NCBI GenBank assembly: GCA_018401435.1
Contig: JAGYJW010000011.1
Location: 62,001-126,000 of the forward strand
Direction of reading: 5' to 3'
Source of the DNA: Deltaproteobacteria bacterium
Lineage (GTDB): Bacteria > Myxococcota_A > UBA796 > UBA2385
DNA length: 64,000 nucleotides
This document shows positions 25,750-37,380 of the stretch, piece by piece (within the stretch, counting starts at the first letter, position 1; every line of letters starts with the position of its first letter). The position numbers and the translations under genes were made by a program. The notes under the pieces are model-generated. The model had not been told where the DNA came from. It was given only the letters and a program-made list of their open reading frames with translations, and did not search any database.

Positions 25750-27411
25750 ATGCTTTGCCTCCTCAGCCTGCTCGCCCTGGGCCCCACTGTGGGCGCCATG
25801 GACCTGCCTGCGGCCCCCTCCCGCCTGGTGGTGGATCTGCGCGACGGCACCTCCTTGGACGAGGCCCGCGCCTTGACCGGCCTGCCCGACCTGCAGTGGG
25901 TGGACCCCCGGAGCGCAGACGAGGCCCTGGCCTGGGCGGTGGTCGCCGATGTGTCCGCCGAGGACCGCCGCGTCTCGGCGCTGCCTGGGATCGAAGCCGC
26001 AGAGCCCGTCTTCGAGATGGTGGCCCTGGGCTTTCCCGATGACCCCCTCTACGACAAGCAGTGGAATCTGCGGGCCATCGGCGCCCCCACCGGCTGGCGC
26101 GCAGGCGCCGGTGCGGGGATCACCGTCGCGGTCATCGACACGGGCGTGACCCGGGTGGCCGACCTCGCCGACACCGAGATCATGGCCGGCTACTCCTTTG
26201 TCAGCGGCGAGCCCGGGTCGGCGGATGGCAATGGCCATGGCACCCATGTAGCCGGCACCATCGCCCAGAGCACCGACAACGGCCTGGGGGTGGCCGGCAT
26301 CGCCCCGCGCGCCCGCATCCTGCCCATCAAGGCGCTGTCGGCGGCGGGTTCGGGCATGAGCCCCTGGATCGCCTCCGCCATCGACGAGGCGGTGGACCAG
26401 GGGGCGCAGGTCATCAACCTCTCCCTGGGGGGCGGCCACAGCGAGGTCATCGCCGTCGCCGTGCAGAAGGCCCTGGACGCTGGCGTCCTGGTGGTCGCGG
26501 CGGCCGGCAACAGCGGGCGAGAGGGCCTGGGCCATCCGGCCGCCCTGCCCGGCGTGATCGCCGTCACCGCGGTGGGTCCCGACGATCTGCTGGCCCCCTA
26601 CTCCTCCTTTGGGGCCGGCGTGGCCCTCTCGGCCCCGGGCGGCGACAAGCGCCAGACCGATGGCGGCATCCTGCAGGACACCGTCGACGGCGACGGCCAC
26701 GCCTTCAAGGAGTTCCAGGGCACCAGCATGGCCACCCCCCATGTGGCCGGCGCGGCGGCGGTGCTGCTCTCCGCCAACGGGGGCGATGTCGCGGGCGCGC
26801 GCCGGCTGCTGCTGGACACCGCCCTCGACCTGGGCGAGCCCGGCCCGGATCCCAAGTATGGGCACGGCAGGCTCGATCTCAAGGCGTCCCTGTCGGCCTT
26901 GCTGCTGCGGCAGCAGGCGATGCTGGCCCTGCTGGGCGGGGCGGCGGCCCTGCTGCTGGCCAGCCTGGGCGGCACCGGCCCGGGTCGGCAGCGGCGCGGC
27001 ATCGTGATGACCGTCGCGGGGGCCCTGGCCGCCGGCGGGCTCTTCTTCCTGCCCCTTCTGCCCTTGCCGCCGATGGGCCTCAGCACGCTGCTGTCGCGCC
27101 CCTTGCTGCTGTGGCCGGGGGCGGTGATCGGCGACCCCTACTGGCGCAACCCCTTGCTGATGTCGGCCTTGCTGCCGCTGCTGGCCACCTTCGTCCTGGG
27201 CCCCACCCGCACCCTGGGCCCGGTGGTGGCGGGGGCCTGTGCCGGCCTGGCTGCCCACTTCATTCACGCCGCGGCATTGGGTGGCATCGACGTCTGGCTG
27301 CTTCCTGGCGCCCTGGGCCGCGGCTGGTTGGGCATCAACGGCGCCCTGTGCGCCTTGGGTGCCGTCGCCGCCATCGGCGTCACCCGTCTTCGCGACAAGC
27401 ACGAGGTCTGA
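25750..27411 (+). CDS. Subtilisin-like (S8) protease with C-terminal membrane domain
   Basis: 553 residues. Signal peptide MLCLLSLLALGPTVGA, inhibitor-like propeptide to ~95, then the S8 catalytic domain with Asp130 (VAVIDTG), His163 (GNGHGTHVAGT), oxyanion Asn254 (AAGNSG) and Ser326 (GTSMATPHVAGA). After ~390 the protein continues with five or six hydrophobic helices (ALLGGAAALLLASLGG, AGALAAGGLFFLPLLPL, LLMSALLPLLATFVLG, ALCALGAVAAIGV). This makes it a polytopic membrane subtilase with the protease outside. Such C-terminal membrane domains occur in some deltaproteobacterial subtilases. It is followed one base later by a small gene. Confidence 0.92.
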   Translation: MLCLLSLLALGPTVGAMDLPAAPSRLVVDLRDGTSLDEARALTGLPDLQWVDPRSADEALAWAVVADVSAEDRRVSALPGIEAAEPVFEMVALGFPDDPLYDKQWNLRAIGAPTGWRAGAGAGITVAVIDTGVTRVADLADTEIMAGYSFVSGEPGSADGNGHGTHVAGTIAQSTDNGLGVAGIAPRARILPIKALSAAGSGMSPWIASAIDEAVDQGAQVINLSLGGGHSEVIAVAVQKALDAGVLVVAAAGNSGREGLGHPAALPGVIAVTAVGPDDLLAPYSSFGAGVALSAPGGDKRQTDGGILQDTVDGDGHAFKEFQGTSMATPHVAGAAAVLLSANGGDVAGARRLLLDTALDLGEPGPDPKYGHGRLDLKASLSALLLRQQAMLALLGGAAALLLASLGGTGPGRQRRGIVMTVAGALAAGGLFFLPLLPLPPMGLSTLLSRPLLLWPGAVIGDPYWRNPLLMSALLPLLATFVLGPTRTLGPVVAGACAGLAAHFIHAAALGGIDVWLLPGALGRGWLGINGALCALGAVAAIGVTRLRDKHEV

Positions 27412-27412
27412 G

Positions 27413-27622
27413 ATGCGACTGCAAGGGATCCTCAAGCGTGTGGACCTGGGCACCGGGGCCTGGGTCCTGGAGGCCCCCGATGGCCAGCGCTACCAGCTGG
27501 TGGGCGAGGTGCCCGGCGCCTTGAAGGACCGCGCGGTGCGGGTGGAGGCCGAAGCCATGGACGCCATGGGCTTTGCCATGGTGGGGCCGATTCTTCAGGT
27601 GCAACGCATCGAAGCGGCCTGA
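27413..27622 (+). CDS. Small OB-like protein downstream of subtilase
   Basis: 69 residues, beginning MRLQGILKRVDLGTGAWVLEA. The pattern GILKRVDLGTGAWVLEAPDGQRYQLVGEV...GRAVRVEA-like strands suggests a small five-stranded OB-type barrel, as in DUF5818-like proteins. No signal peptide. It starts one base after the subtilase stop, so it is co-transcribed. It ends on the base adjacent to the stop of the convergent TPR-like gene. Function unknown. Confidence 0.7.
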   Translation: MRLQGILKRVDLGTGAWVLEAPDGQRYQLVGEVPGALKDRAVRVEAEAMDAMGFAMVGPILQVQRIEAA

Positions 27623-28531
27623 TCAGAGGCCGCTGCTCACCGGAAAGCTGCGCTGGTCCAGGGGAAGCAGGATGAGCCCGCGCTCCTTCATGGCGGCCGC
27701 GCGCTGCAGCTCCGCGTCCCGCACGGCGCTGCGGATCTGGCCATCTGCCGCCACAATCCACTGGCCGCCCAGGGGGTCGGGCGGCAGGGCGCCCAGCTCT
27801 TCGGGCCGCGCGAGGGGGCGGCCCCTCTCGGCCTCGAAGCGCTGGCGCAGGGCTTCGAGCTGGTCGGCCAGGGCGTCGTGCAGCAAGGCGTCGTATTTGC
27901 GCCGCAAGGGCTTGATCAGCTCAGGCCGGGTCTCTTTGCTGATCTGGTCTTGCAGGTAGTGCAGGGCCGCCTGGCGCTCGCCCTGGCCCTCCATGAAGGC
28001 CGCCGCCGCCGCCCCATACCAGCCCGGCGCCCCGGGCTTCTCTGCCGCCACCTTGAGCCAGCGCACCGCGCCGGCCTTGTCCGACCGGTAGAGGTAGGCG
28101 TTCATGCCCAGGGAGAAGGGGAAGAAGGGGTCGGCCGGCAAGGCCCGGCTGCCCGCCGCATAGACGCGGTCGCTGCCGTCGATATCGCCCATCACCCGCA
28201 GAAAGCCGCCCCCATAGAAGTAGAGGGTGCGCCAGGTGGGATCGAGCACGGCGAGGGCGTCCAGGGTGGCCCGCAACCAGGCCACGTCTTCGGGGCGCGG
28301 CTGCTCATAGGCGTCGGCGAATTGCAGCACCGCCCGCACCCACATCAAGTCCGCCACCTGCCCGTGGTAGCCCAGGCTGGCCACCCGGATGGCGGCCCCG
28401 TTGGGCTGGTAGAGGGTCTGGGCCTCCAGACGGCGGTCGAAGCGGGCGCGGTCCACCGCCCGCTGGGCGAGGTGGGTGGCCCCCGCCGACAACAGGCCGA
28501 TGGCGATCAGCAGCAGGTGAGTTGCGCGCAT
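27623..28531 (-). CDS. TPR-like membrane-anchored protein
   Basis: 302 residues. An N-terminal signal/anchor (LLLIAIGLLSAGATHLAQRAV) is followed by helical repeats: VASLGYHGQVADLMWVRAV (the ADllWlRa pattern of deltaproteobacterial TPR proteins), FFPFSLGMNAYLYR, AVRWLKVAAEKPGAPGWYGAAAAAF and QAALHYLQDQ. The C-terminal ~60 residues are Pro-rich with GGQWIVAADGQIRS. It follows the TMTC-like glycosyltransferase with a ~40-base gap on the same strand and may act with it. I infer a periplasmic scaffold; there is no catalytic motif. Confidence 0.75.
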   Translation of the reverse strand: MRATHLLLIAIGLLSAGATHLAQRAVDRARFDRRLEAQTLYQPNGAAIRVASLGYHGQVADLMWVRAVLQFADAYEQPRPEDVAWLRATLDALAVLDPTWRTLYFYGGGFLRVMGDIDGSDRVYAAGSRALPADPFFPFSLGMNAYLYRSDKAGAVRWLKVAAEKPGAPGWYGAAAAAFMEGQGERQAALHYLQDQISKETRPELIKPLRRKYDALLHDALADQLEALRQRFEAERGRPLARPEELGALPPDPLGGQWIVAADGQIRSAVRDAELQRAAAMKERGLILLPLDQRSFPVSSGL

Positions 28532-28571
28532 TCCCCTCCCCTGCTGCGGCTAGCCCGGCCTGCGGGCGCCA

Positions 28572-30185
28572 TCAACGGGGGGCCGCGGCGACGATGCGCC
28601 GGGCCTGCTCGGCCAGGGAGGGCCCGCTGCCTCCATTCTGGCTCTGCTCGTCCAAACCCACGTCCAGCCCCTGGTGCAGGCGCAGGGCTCCTCGTGCGAC
28701 ATCAAGCCTGCCATGCGGATCCTCAACAGTTGTGGACAGGCGGTCGGCCAGGATCTCCCACTCGCCCACAAAGCCCAGGGCCACCGCGTATTGCCCTTGA
28801 AAGGCGCCGCTGTCGCAGCCCTTCTGGGCCGCCCAGGCGCCCAGCTGCGCCGCCAGGGCCGGCCGCCCCATCGCCAGGGCCGTGCCCACCACCTGCGGGC
28901 AGACGGTGCGATCGGGCAGCCGGTCGTCCAGGGCCGCCACAAAGAGCGAGAGGGCCTCGGCGTCCTGGCCCCGGCTGCGCCGGATATGGCCCAGGCCCGA
29001 CCAGGTGTAGGGGGTCGGGGTGGCCGCCACCGCCTGCTCCCACAGGCGCGCCTCGTCCTGCCAGTCCGGAAGGCGGCGCTGCACCCCGGCCACTGCGAGG
29101 GGGGCCAGCAGCAGCAGGACCAGCTCTTTGCCCCGCAGGGCCGTGGCCAGGGTGAAGCCCACCCCCAGCAGGCTGAGGTAGAGGTAACGCTCGCCAAAGA
29201 GGCCCTTGTCCGCCAGGGGCAGCACCAGGGGCGCGAGGCTGAGCAGGGTCCAGGCGGGCCCCAGCAGCGCGACGCGACCGCTGCGGCGCCAGCCCACCCA
29301 GACAGCCAGACCCCACAACACCAGGCCCCCGAGGCCCAGCAGGCGCTGTCCGGGAGGCATGCGGTCCAACCACTCCAAGGCGTGGCCCGCGGTGAGCCCG
29401 GTGGGCAGCACCAGCAGGCGCCCCACCAGGGCCAGCAGCTCGGGTGTGCGGGCGAGGAGCAGCCGCCAGCCGATGTCGGGCGGCCAGGTCGCTCCGCCCA
29501 CCCCCGCCAGCGCCCGCGCGCCGATCACCAGCCCGATGCCCGCCAGCACGGGCAGGTGGCGCCGCCAGTCGGGCCGCCGCGCCGCGACCGCGTCCACCGC
29601 CAACAGCATGGCGGGCAGCAGCACCACCGACTCCTTGGCGAAGCCCGCCAGGGCCGTCAGCACCAGGGCCGTCGCCTGCTGCCGGCGGCCCGGGGGCACC
29701 CAGGCGACCGCGTGCAGGGCCCACAGGCCCAGGGCCGCCGCCATCGGGTCGTTGCGGCCGGCCACCCAGATCACCGCCTCGCTCTGCACCGGGTGCAGGC
29801 CAAAGAGGCCCGCCACCACCAGGGCGCCGCGCCAGCCCAGCGCCGGCCGCGTGAGGGCGTAGGCGCCGGCCACCGCCAACAGGTGCCAGGCCAGGCTGTG
29901 CAGGTGGTAGAAGCCGGGTTCAAAGCCGACCAGGGCCCGGTCCAGCGCCAGGCTCACCAGCATCAGCGGGCGGTAGTAGCCGCTCACCCCCTGGTCGACC
30001 GGCGAGCCATCCCACAGGTCCATGGCAAAGAAGCGCGGCAGGTTGGAGAGGTCGCCCGTGAGCCGGTTCTGCAGCACCAGCCCGGCGTCGTCCCAGACAA
30101 ATCCCGCCGTCCAGATGCCCCAATAGGCCAGGGCCACCGCGAGCAGCAGCAGGGGCAGCGCGAGGCGGGGGCCGGGCGGGTTCAT
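28572..30185 (-). CDS. TMTC/PMT-like GT-C membrane glycosyltransferase
   Basis: 537 residues with ~10 hydrophobic helices in the first 370 residues and a TPR-like C-terminus. The first loop has FVWDDAGLVLQNR (acidic DD of GT-C enzymes) and SGYYRPLMLVSLALDRAL. The second loop has GLHPVQSEAVIWVAGRNDPMA, the HPxxxEAVxWVxGRxD block of TMTC-type proteins, then ALAGFAKESVVLLP. The C-terminal half has YTWSGLGHIRRSRGQDAEALSLF. Known family activity: dolichol- or polyprenol-sugar-dependent O-mannosylation of exported proteins. Donor and acceptor here are unknown; pilin or the surface lipoproteins are candidates by proximity only. Confidence 0.82.
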   Translation of the reverse strand: MNPPGPRLALPLLLLAVALAYWGIWTAGFVWDDAGLVLQNRLTGDLSNLPRFFAMDLWDGSPVDQGVSGYYRPLMLVSLALDRALVGFEPGFYHLHSLAWHLLAVAGAYALTRPALGWRGALVVAGLFGLHPVQSEAVIWVAGRNDPMAAALGLWALHAVAWVPPGRRQQATALVLTALAGFAKESVVLLPAMLLAVDAVAARRPDWRRHLPVLAGIGLVIGARALAGVGGATWPPDIGWRLLLARTPELLALVGRLLVLPTGLTAGHALEWLDRMPPGQRLLGLGGLVLWGLAVWVGWRRSGRVALLGPAWTLLSLAPLVLPLADKGLFGERYLYLSLLGVGFTLATALRGKELVLLLLAPLAVAGVQRRLPDWQDEARLWEQAVAATPTPYTWSGLGHIRRSRGQDAEALSLFVAALDDRLPDRTVCPQVVGTALAMGRPALAAQLGAWAAQKGCDSGAFQGQYAVALGFVGEWEILADRLSTTVEDPHGRLDVARGALRLHQGLDVGLDEQSQNGGSGPSLAEQARRIVAAAPR

Positions 30186-30246
30186 GTCCTGGCCACGCTA
30201 ACCGGCCTCGCGGGCGCGCCGGGCAACTCTCTCCTCCCAAAACGAA

Positions 30247-30272
30247 GACAGGCGGCCCGAAGGCCGCCTGTC
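30247..30272 (-). terminator. Rho-independent terminator after pilA
   Basis: Perfect 11-bp stem (GACAGGCGGCC and its complement) with loop TTCG on the minus strand, followed by TTCGTTTT. It begins 20 bases after the pilA stop, isolating pilA from the downstream glycosyltransferase gene. Confidence 0.88.
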
Positions 30273-30292
30273 CCATCCACCAAAGCCGGGCT

Positions 30293-30736
30293 TCAGTAGG
30301 TGTCGTTCAGGGTCACCATGACGGCGTTGATGGACTTGGTCGAGGTGAAGAGGGTCTCGACGGCGTCGCCGTCCACGTCGGACTTGCCCGAGACGCGGAA
30401 GTCGGTGGTGGAGGTGCTGACGACCTTGTAGGCGCCGCGGACGCTGCCGTCCGGAGCCCAGCCCAGGGTGTCGAAGGCGGAGCCGACGGTCCACACGACC
30501 TGGGCCTTGCCAACCGAGGAGCTCGGCCAGAAGGCGGTCTGCTGGATGAACTGGTCGAAGGCGGCGTCGTAGGCCAGCTGGGCGGTCTTGATGCCGTCCA
30601 CGTTGCTGGGGACCTCAGCCCGCTTGGCGCGGTACTGCATGGCCACGAAGTTCGGAATCGCGATCGCGGCGAGGATGCCGATGATGGCGACGACGATCAT
30701 GAGCTCGACCAGAGTGAAGCCCTTCTTGCTGAACAT
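30293..30736 (-). CDS. pilA: Type IV major pilin
   Basis: 147 residues, ATG at 30736. Short leader MFSKKG, prepilin-peptidase site G^FTLVE, then the canonical hydrophobic N-terminal helix (LMIVVAIIGILAAIAIPNF) with Glu5 conserved. The globular part is small, beta-rich and lacks the usual C-terminal Cys pair. It is the last gene of the pil block, as in Myxococcus. A sigma-54-like promoter lies ~90 bases upstream and a strong terminator follows, so it is likely a monocistronic, PilR-activated transcript. Confidence 0.95.
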   Translation of the reverse strand: MFSKKGFTLVELMIVVAIIGILAAIAIPNFVAMQYRAKRAEVPSNVDGIKTAQLAYDAAFDQFIQQTAFWPSSSVGKAQVVWTVGSAFDTLGWAPDGSVRGAYKVVSTSTTDFRVSGKSDVDGDAVETLFTSTKSINAVMVTLNDTY

Positions 30737-30825
30737 GGCGAATGCCTCCGAGTTGGGTGGGCCGACGGCGGAGAGCGTCGGCAGGTGTCCGATGGAGCAC
30801 GCTGCTTCACCGTCGCCAGATAGCC

Positions 30826-30844
30826 TTTCAAGAAGCGTGCCAGG
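30826..30844 (-). promoter_or_regulatory. Sigma-54-like -24/-12 promoter of pilA
   Basis: On the minus strand the sequence reads CTGGCACG-CTTC-TTGAA. The -24 half is a perfect TGGCACG, and the -12 half is TTGA where TTGC is the consensus; the GG-to-G spacing is right. It lies 90 bases before the pilA ATG, and a PilR-type sigma-54 activator gene is next door. Contacts and start point are inferred. Confidence 0.7.
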
Positions 30845-31001
30845 GTACCGAAGGGGGGTTTCGGGCGCGCTGAGGGCCGCTGGGGGCTCGGATCTGACAA
30901 TCTGCGTCAGTCTGGCCCTGCCGAAAATTGTCACCTGACCCTGGGCGGCAAGAAGGCGCACCCGACCACGCCCCCAGCCAGACGAAGCTGCGCACGCCCC
31001 A

Positions 31002-32394
<1,393 letters not shown>

Positions 32395-32405
<11 letters not shown>

Positions 32406-34020
32406 GGGTCGGCTCCGCGCTGCTGTCGGTGGACGGGCGGGGGCCGGCCACCGGGAAGATGAGGGTGAAGGTGCTCCCCTCCCCCGGCACGCTCTGCACG
32501 TCCACCCGCCCGTCGTGGGCCCGCACCACCCGCTCCACATTGGCCAGGCCCAGCCCCGTGCCCCCCGAGCGCGTGGTGTAGAAGGGGTCGAAGATCTTGC
32601 GAAGCGTGTCTTCCGGCATGCCCACGCCATCGTCGCGAACACGCACCACAAGCTCATCTTCGACGAGTTCGGCCTGCACCTCGATGGTGCCGAAGTCCGG
32701 GGTGGCCTCGGCGGCATTCAACAGCAGGTTCCAGAGCACCTGCCGAAAGCGCCCGCCGTCCATGCGCACCCGGGGCAGGCCGGCCTCGGCGTGGGTGCGC
32801 AGCACGCGGCGCCCCCGGTAGCGGGCGTCGTTGCGGAAGCTGGCCACCACATCGCCGATGATGCCGCCCACATCGTGCTGCTGGGGGTCCAGGCGCACCG
32901 GGCGCGACGTGTCGAGGAATTCCTCCACCAGCTCGTTGAGCCGGCGCACCTCTCGCAGGACGATGTCGTGCAGCGGGCTGGCCTCGGACTCCTTCATCAG
33001 CTGCACCGAGCCCGACAGGCTGGCCAGGGGGTTGCGGATCTCGTGGGCCAGGCTGGCCGCCAGTCGCCCCACCGCCCCCAGCCGCTCCTCCCGGGCGATG
33101 GCGGCCTCCATCTGGCGCAGGCGGGTGATGTCCTCCAGCATCACCAGCTCTCCCCCCTCGGCCATGGGCATGCGGGTGCACTGCAGGTGCAGGAGCTGGT
33201 CGCCCCGGTTGAAGTGCTGCTCCCAGGACCGTTCGGCGCCGTTGAGCAGCTCGGCCACCGGCCGCCCCTCGGTGGGCCCCAGCAGGCGCGAGGCGCTGGC
33301 GTTGGCATTCACCACCTGCCCGTCCCGGCCCACCAGCAGCACCCCCGTCTCGATGCCATCCAGCACCAGGTCGTGGCGGGCCTGCAGCTCGCGGGTCTGG
33401 CGCACCTGCACCGCCAGCGCCGCCCGGGCCTTGCGCACATTGCCCGACAGGATGCTGCTGAGCAGGCCCACCAGCACGAAGGCAAAGATCTGCAGGGTGA
33501 GCTGGCTATAGAGCAGCAGCGTGTTCTCGTTGAAGAGATCCCGCAGCCAGGGCAGGCCCTTGACCGCCACCATGCCCAGGAACATCGCCGCGTCCGCGCC
33601 GGCCACCACCAGGGGCCCGCGCCGGTCCAGCAGCCAGGCCGCTGCCACGATGTTGAGGAAATAGAGCGGAAAGAAGGGGCTGATGGGCCCGCCGGTGAAG
33701 CTCACCAGGGCCGTCGCAAAGATGGTGTCCAGCAGCAGCTGCGACCAGGGAAAGGCCGGCCGGTCGCCAAAACGCGGCAGCAGGGCGGCGGACACGCCCA
33801 TCACCAGAAAGAGCACCGCCGCCAGCCGGAATTGCCCCCCCAGCTCGGACATGGCCTCGGGGCGATCCCGGATGGTCAGCGAGGCCACCAGCAGCAGGGC
33901 GAGGCCCAGCAGCAACCTCACCAGGATGTAGACGGCGACCCGGTTGTTGCGCAGGGGCTCGGACCGCGGGGCGTCTGGCCGCAGGGGCTCTCGCCCCAAG
34001 GCGCCGTCGCCCGCTCTCAC
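32395..34020 (-). CDS. pilS: Sensor histidine kinase PilS
   Basis: 541 residues from a GTG at 34020 that overlaps the pilC stop. Six hydrophobic helices are in the first ~215 residues (AVYILVRLLLGLALLLVA to AFVLVGLLSSILSG), followed by a PAS domain (LVLDGIETGVLLVGRDGQVVNANA). The HisKA domain has SLAHEIRNPLASLSGS (phospho-accepting His), and HATPase_c has NLLLNAAEAT, VRDDGVGMPEDTLRKIFDPF and GGTGLGLANV. Architecture matches PilS, which senses pilin in the membrane. It is translationally linked with pilC upstream and pilR downstream. Confidence 0.93.
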
Positions 34021-35240
34021 CCGCCGATGCCCGAAGACATCGAGAAGATGGGCATATACATGGCGATGACCAGGCCGCCGATGATGATGCCGAGGAAGAT
34101 GATGATCAGCGGCTCCATCATGCTGGTCATGTTGTCGACCGCCTGGTCGACCTCATCCTCGTAGAAGTCGGCCACCTTGTTAAGCATGACGTCGAGGGCG
34201 CCGGTGGCCTCGCCGACGCTGATCATCTGGCAGACCATCTCGGGGAAGAGCTTGGTCTCCGACAGGGGCTCGGAGATGGTGCGGCCTTCGGAGATGGCGT
34301 CGCGCACCCGCACCACGGCCTTTTCGATGACCTTGTTGCCCGCGGTGCGCGAGCAGATGTCCAGGGCCTCCAAAATGGGCACGCCCGAGGAGATCATGGT
34401 GCCCAGGGTGCGGCAGAAGCGCGCCACGGCCACCTTCTTGAGCAGGTCACCGAAGACGGGCAGCTTGAGCATGGTGCCGTCCACCACCTCCTCGCCGCGG
34501 GCCGTCTTGTAGAAGGTGCGCATGCCGAAGGCGAAAGCGGTGATGCCGATGGCCAGGAAGATGAAGTTGGCCTGCAGCCACTTCGACATCGCGATGACGA
34601 CCTGGGTGGGCATGGGCAGGGCCTGCCCCATCTCGGCGAACATCTCTTCGAAGGTGGGCACCACGAAGAGCAGCAGCAGCGTCACCACCGCACCCGCCGC
34701 GAGCATCACGATGCTGGGGTACATCATGGCGCCCTTGATCTGGCGCTTGAGCTTCTCGGCCTTCTCCATGAACTGCGCGAGGCGGTTCAGGATGGTGTCG
34801 AGGATACCGCCCACCTCGCCGGCCGCGATCATGTTGCGGAAGAGGTCGTCGAAGGTGTCGGGATACTTCTTGAGGGCGTCGGCGAAGGTGGAGCCGGACT
34901 CGACCTGCTCTTTGATGACGGTGAGCTGCGTGCGGAAGGTGGGGTTGGGCGCCTGCTTGGCCTGGATGTCCAGGCACTGCACCAGCGGCAGCCCGGAGTC
35001 GATCATGGTCGCGAACTGGCGCACAAAGACCACGAGGTCTTTCTTGGTGACCTTGGGCTTGAGGAAGTCCGGCATCGGGAACTTGAGGTCGATGCTGCCG
35101 CCCCCGGCCTTCTTGACCGAGGTGGGCTGAATCGACATCTGGCGCAGGCGGCTGCGTGCAGCCTCGGCGTCGGACGCCTCCAGCTGCCCCTTTCGGGTGT
35201 CGCCGCCGGCGGTTCTGCCTTCATAGGCGAAGACGGGCAT
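34017..35240 (-). CDS. pilC: Type IV pilus inner-membrane platform protein PilC
   Basis: 407 residues from the ATG at 35240. Two T2SSF domains (FVRQFATMIDSGLPLVQCLD in the first, FCRTLGTMISSGVPILEALD in the second) separated by hydrophobic helices (YPSIVMLAAGAVVTLLLLFVVPTF). The C-terminal helix is MMEPLIIIFLGIIIGGLVIAMYMPIF. N-terminal FAYEGRTAGGDTRKGQLEA is typical. Role: couples the PilB ATPase to pilin assembly in the inner membrane. It directly follows pilB with an 86-base gap; a pilT gene, which in Myxococcus sits between pilB and pilC, is missing. Confidence 0.95.
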   Translation of the reverse strand: MPVFAYEGRTAGGDTRKGQLEASDAEAARSRLRQMSIQPTSVKKAGGGSIDLKFPMPDFLKPKVTKKDLVVFVRQFATMIDSGLPLVQCLDIQAKQAPNPTFRTQLTVIKEQVESGSTFADALKKYPDTFDDLFRNMIAAGEVGGILDTILNRLAQFMEKAEKLKRQIKGAMMYPSIVMLAAGAVVTLLLLFVVPTFEEMFAEMGQALPMPTQVVIAMSKWLQANFIFLAIGITAFAFGMRTFYKTARGEEVVDGTMLKLPVFGDLLKKVAVARFCRTLGTMISSGVPILEALDICSRTAGNKVIEKAVVRVRDAISEGRTISEPLSETKLFPEMVCQMISVGEATGALDVMLNKVADFYEDEVDQAVDNMTSMMEPLIIIFLGIIIGGLVIAMYMPIFSMSSGIGG

Positions 35241-35326
35241 GGACTCTCTCCGCAGCCGTGGCGGGGGGGACTCGGACAATCACCATCGTACCCGCCGCGG
35301 GGGCCGCTGGGCAAGACAGGCGTGAA

Positions 35327-37039
<1,713 letters not shown>

Positions 37040-37157
37040 CGGGTGTGCCCTCGGTGTGGGGGTAGGGTTCGGGTGCGGCATCCTACACCATGGGGATGCC
37101 GCGAGGGAGGGAGCGGGCCGCTGCACCGGGCCCTCCGCTCAACGCTCCCGGAGGCCG

Positions 37158-37351
37158 GCCACAGCCGCCTGGGGCCAGGCGACGGCCAGGAAGCCTGCGG
37201 GTCCCGATGACTCCTTCACCCCCAGCTTGCGGGGGCTGCTCGTGCCCCGCGCCCCAGGACTTGAACCGGCAATCCGATCGCTGTCGGCGAGGTTACCCGC
37301 AGGATGCGAAAACACCCGGGCCACTCCTGGCCATTGACGCGTTTGTCTGCT
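37158..37351. other. Junction segment between pilB leader repeat and island
   Basis: No ORF with coding character in this 194-base stretch. It contains a GC-rich imperfect hairpin (CCCCC-AGCTTGC-GGGGG, about 37230-37247) without a T-run and a GGTTCAAGTCC-like element on the minus strand (37257-37267) that resembles a tRNA T-loop; no cloverleaf can be built around it. This is the left border of the signal-transduction island. Confidence 0.5.
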
Positions 37352-37380
37352 TCGACATATAGCGGGGTCCGATATGTCGA
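37352..37380. promoter_or_regulatory. 9-bp palindrome overlapping the start of the HTH gene
   Basis: Inverted repeat TCGACATAT-N11-ATATGTCGA. The right arm contains the ATG (37374) of the HTH/REC gene. Arms this AT-rich stand out in the local GC context. Position suggests an operator for autorepression by the HTH protein; an island end or attachment site is the alternative. Confidence 0.5.

Noticed and set aside
24592..27453. 953-residue minus-strand open frame spanning the subtilase and hydrolase operon
   Set aside because: It covers the plus-strand subtilase with intact triad and runs through the well-supported hydrolase genes in the wrong frame.
37255..37330. tRNA-like element (minus strand GGTTCAAGTCC) at the island border
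   Set aside because: A T-loop-like motif is present, but the T-stem does not pair and no anticodon or acceptor stem can be built, so no tRNA or tRNA attachment site is claimed.
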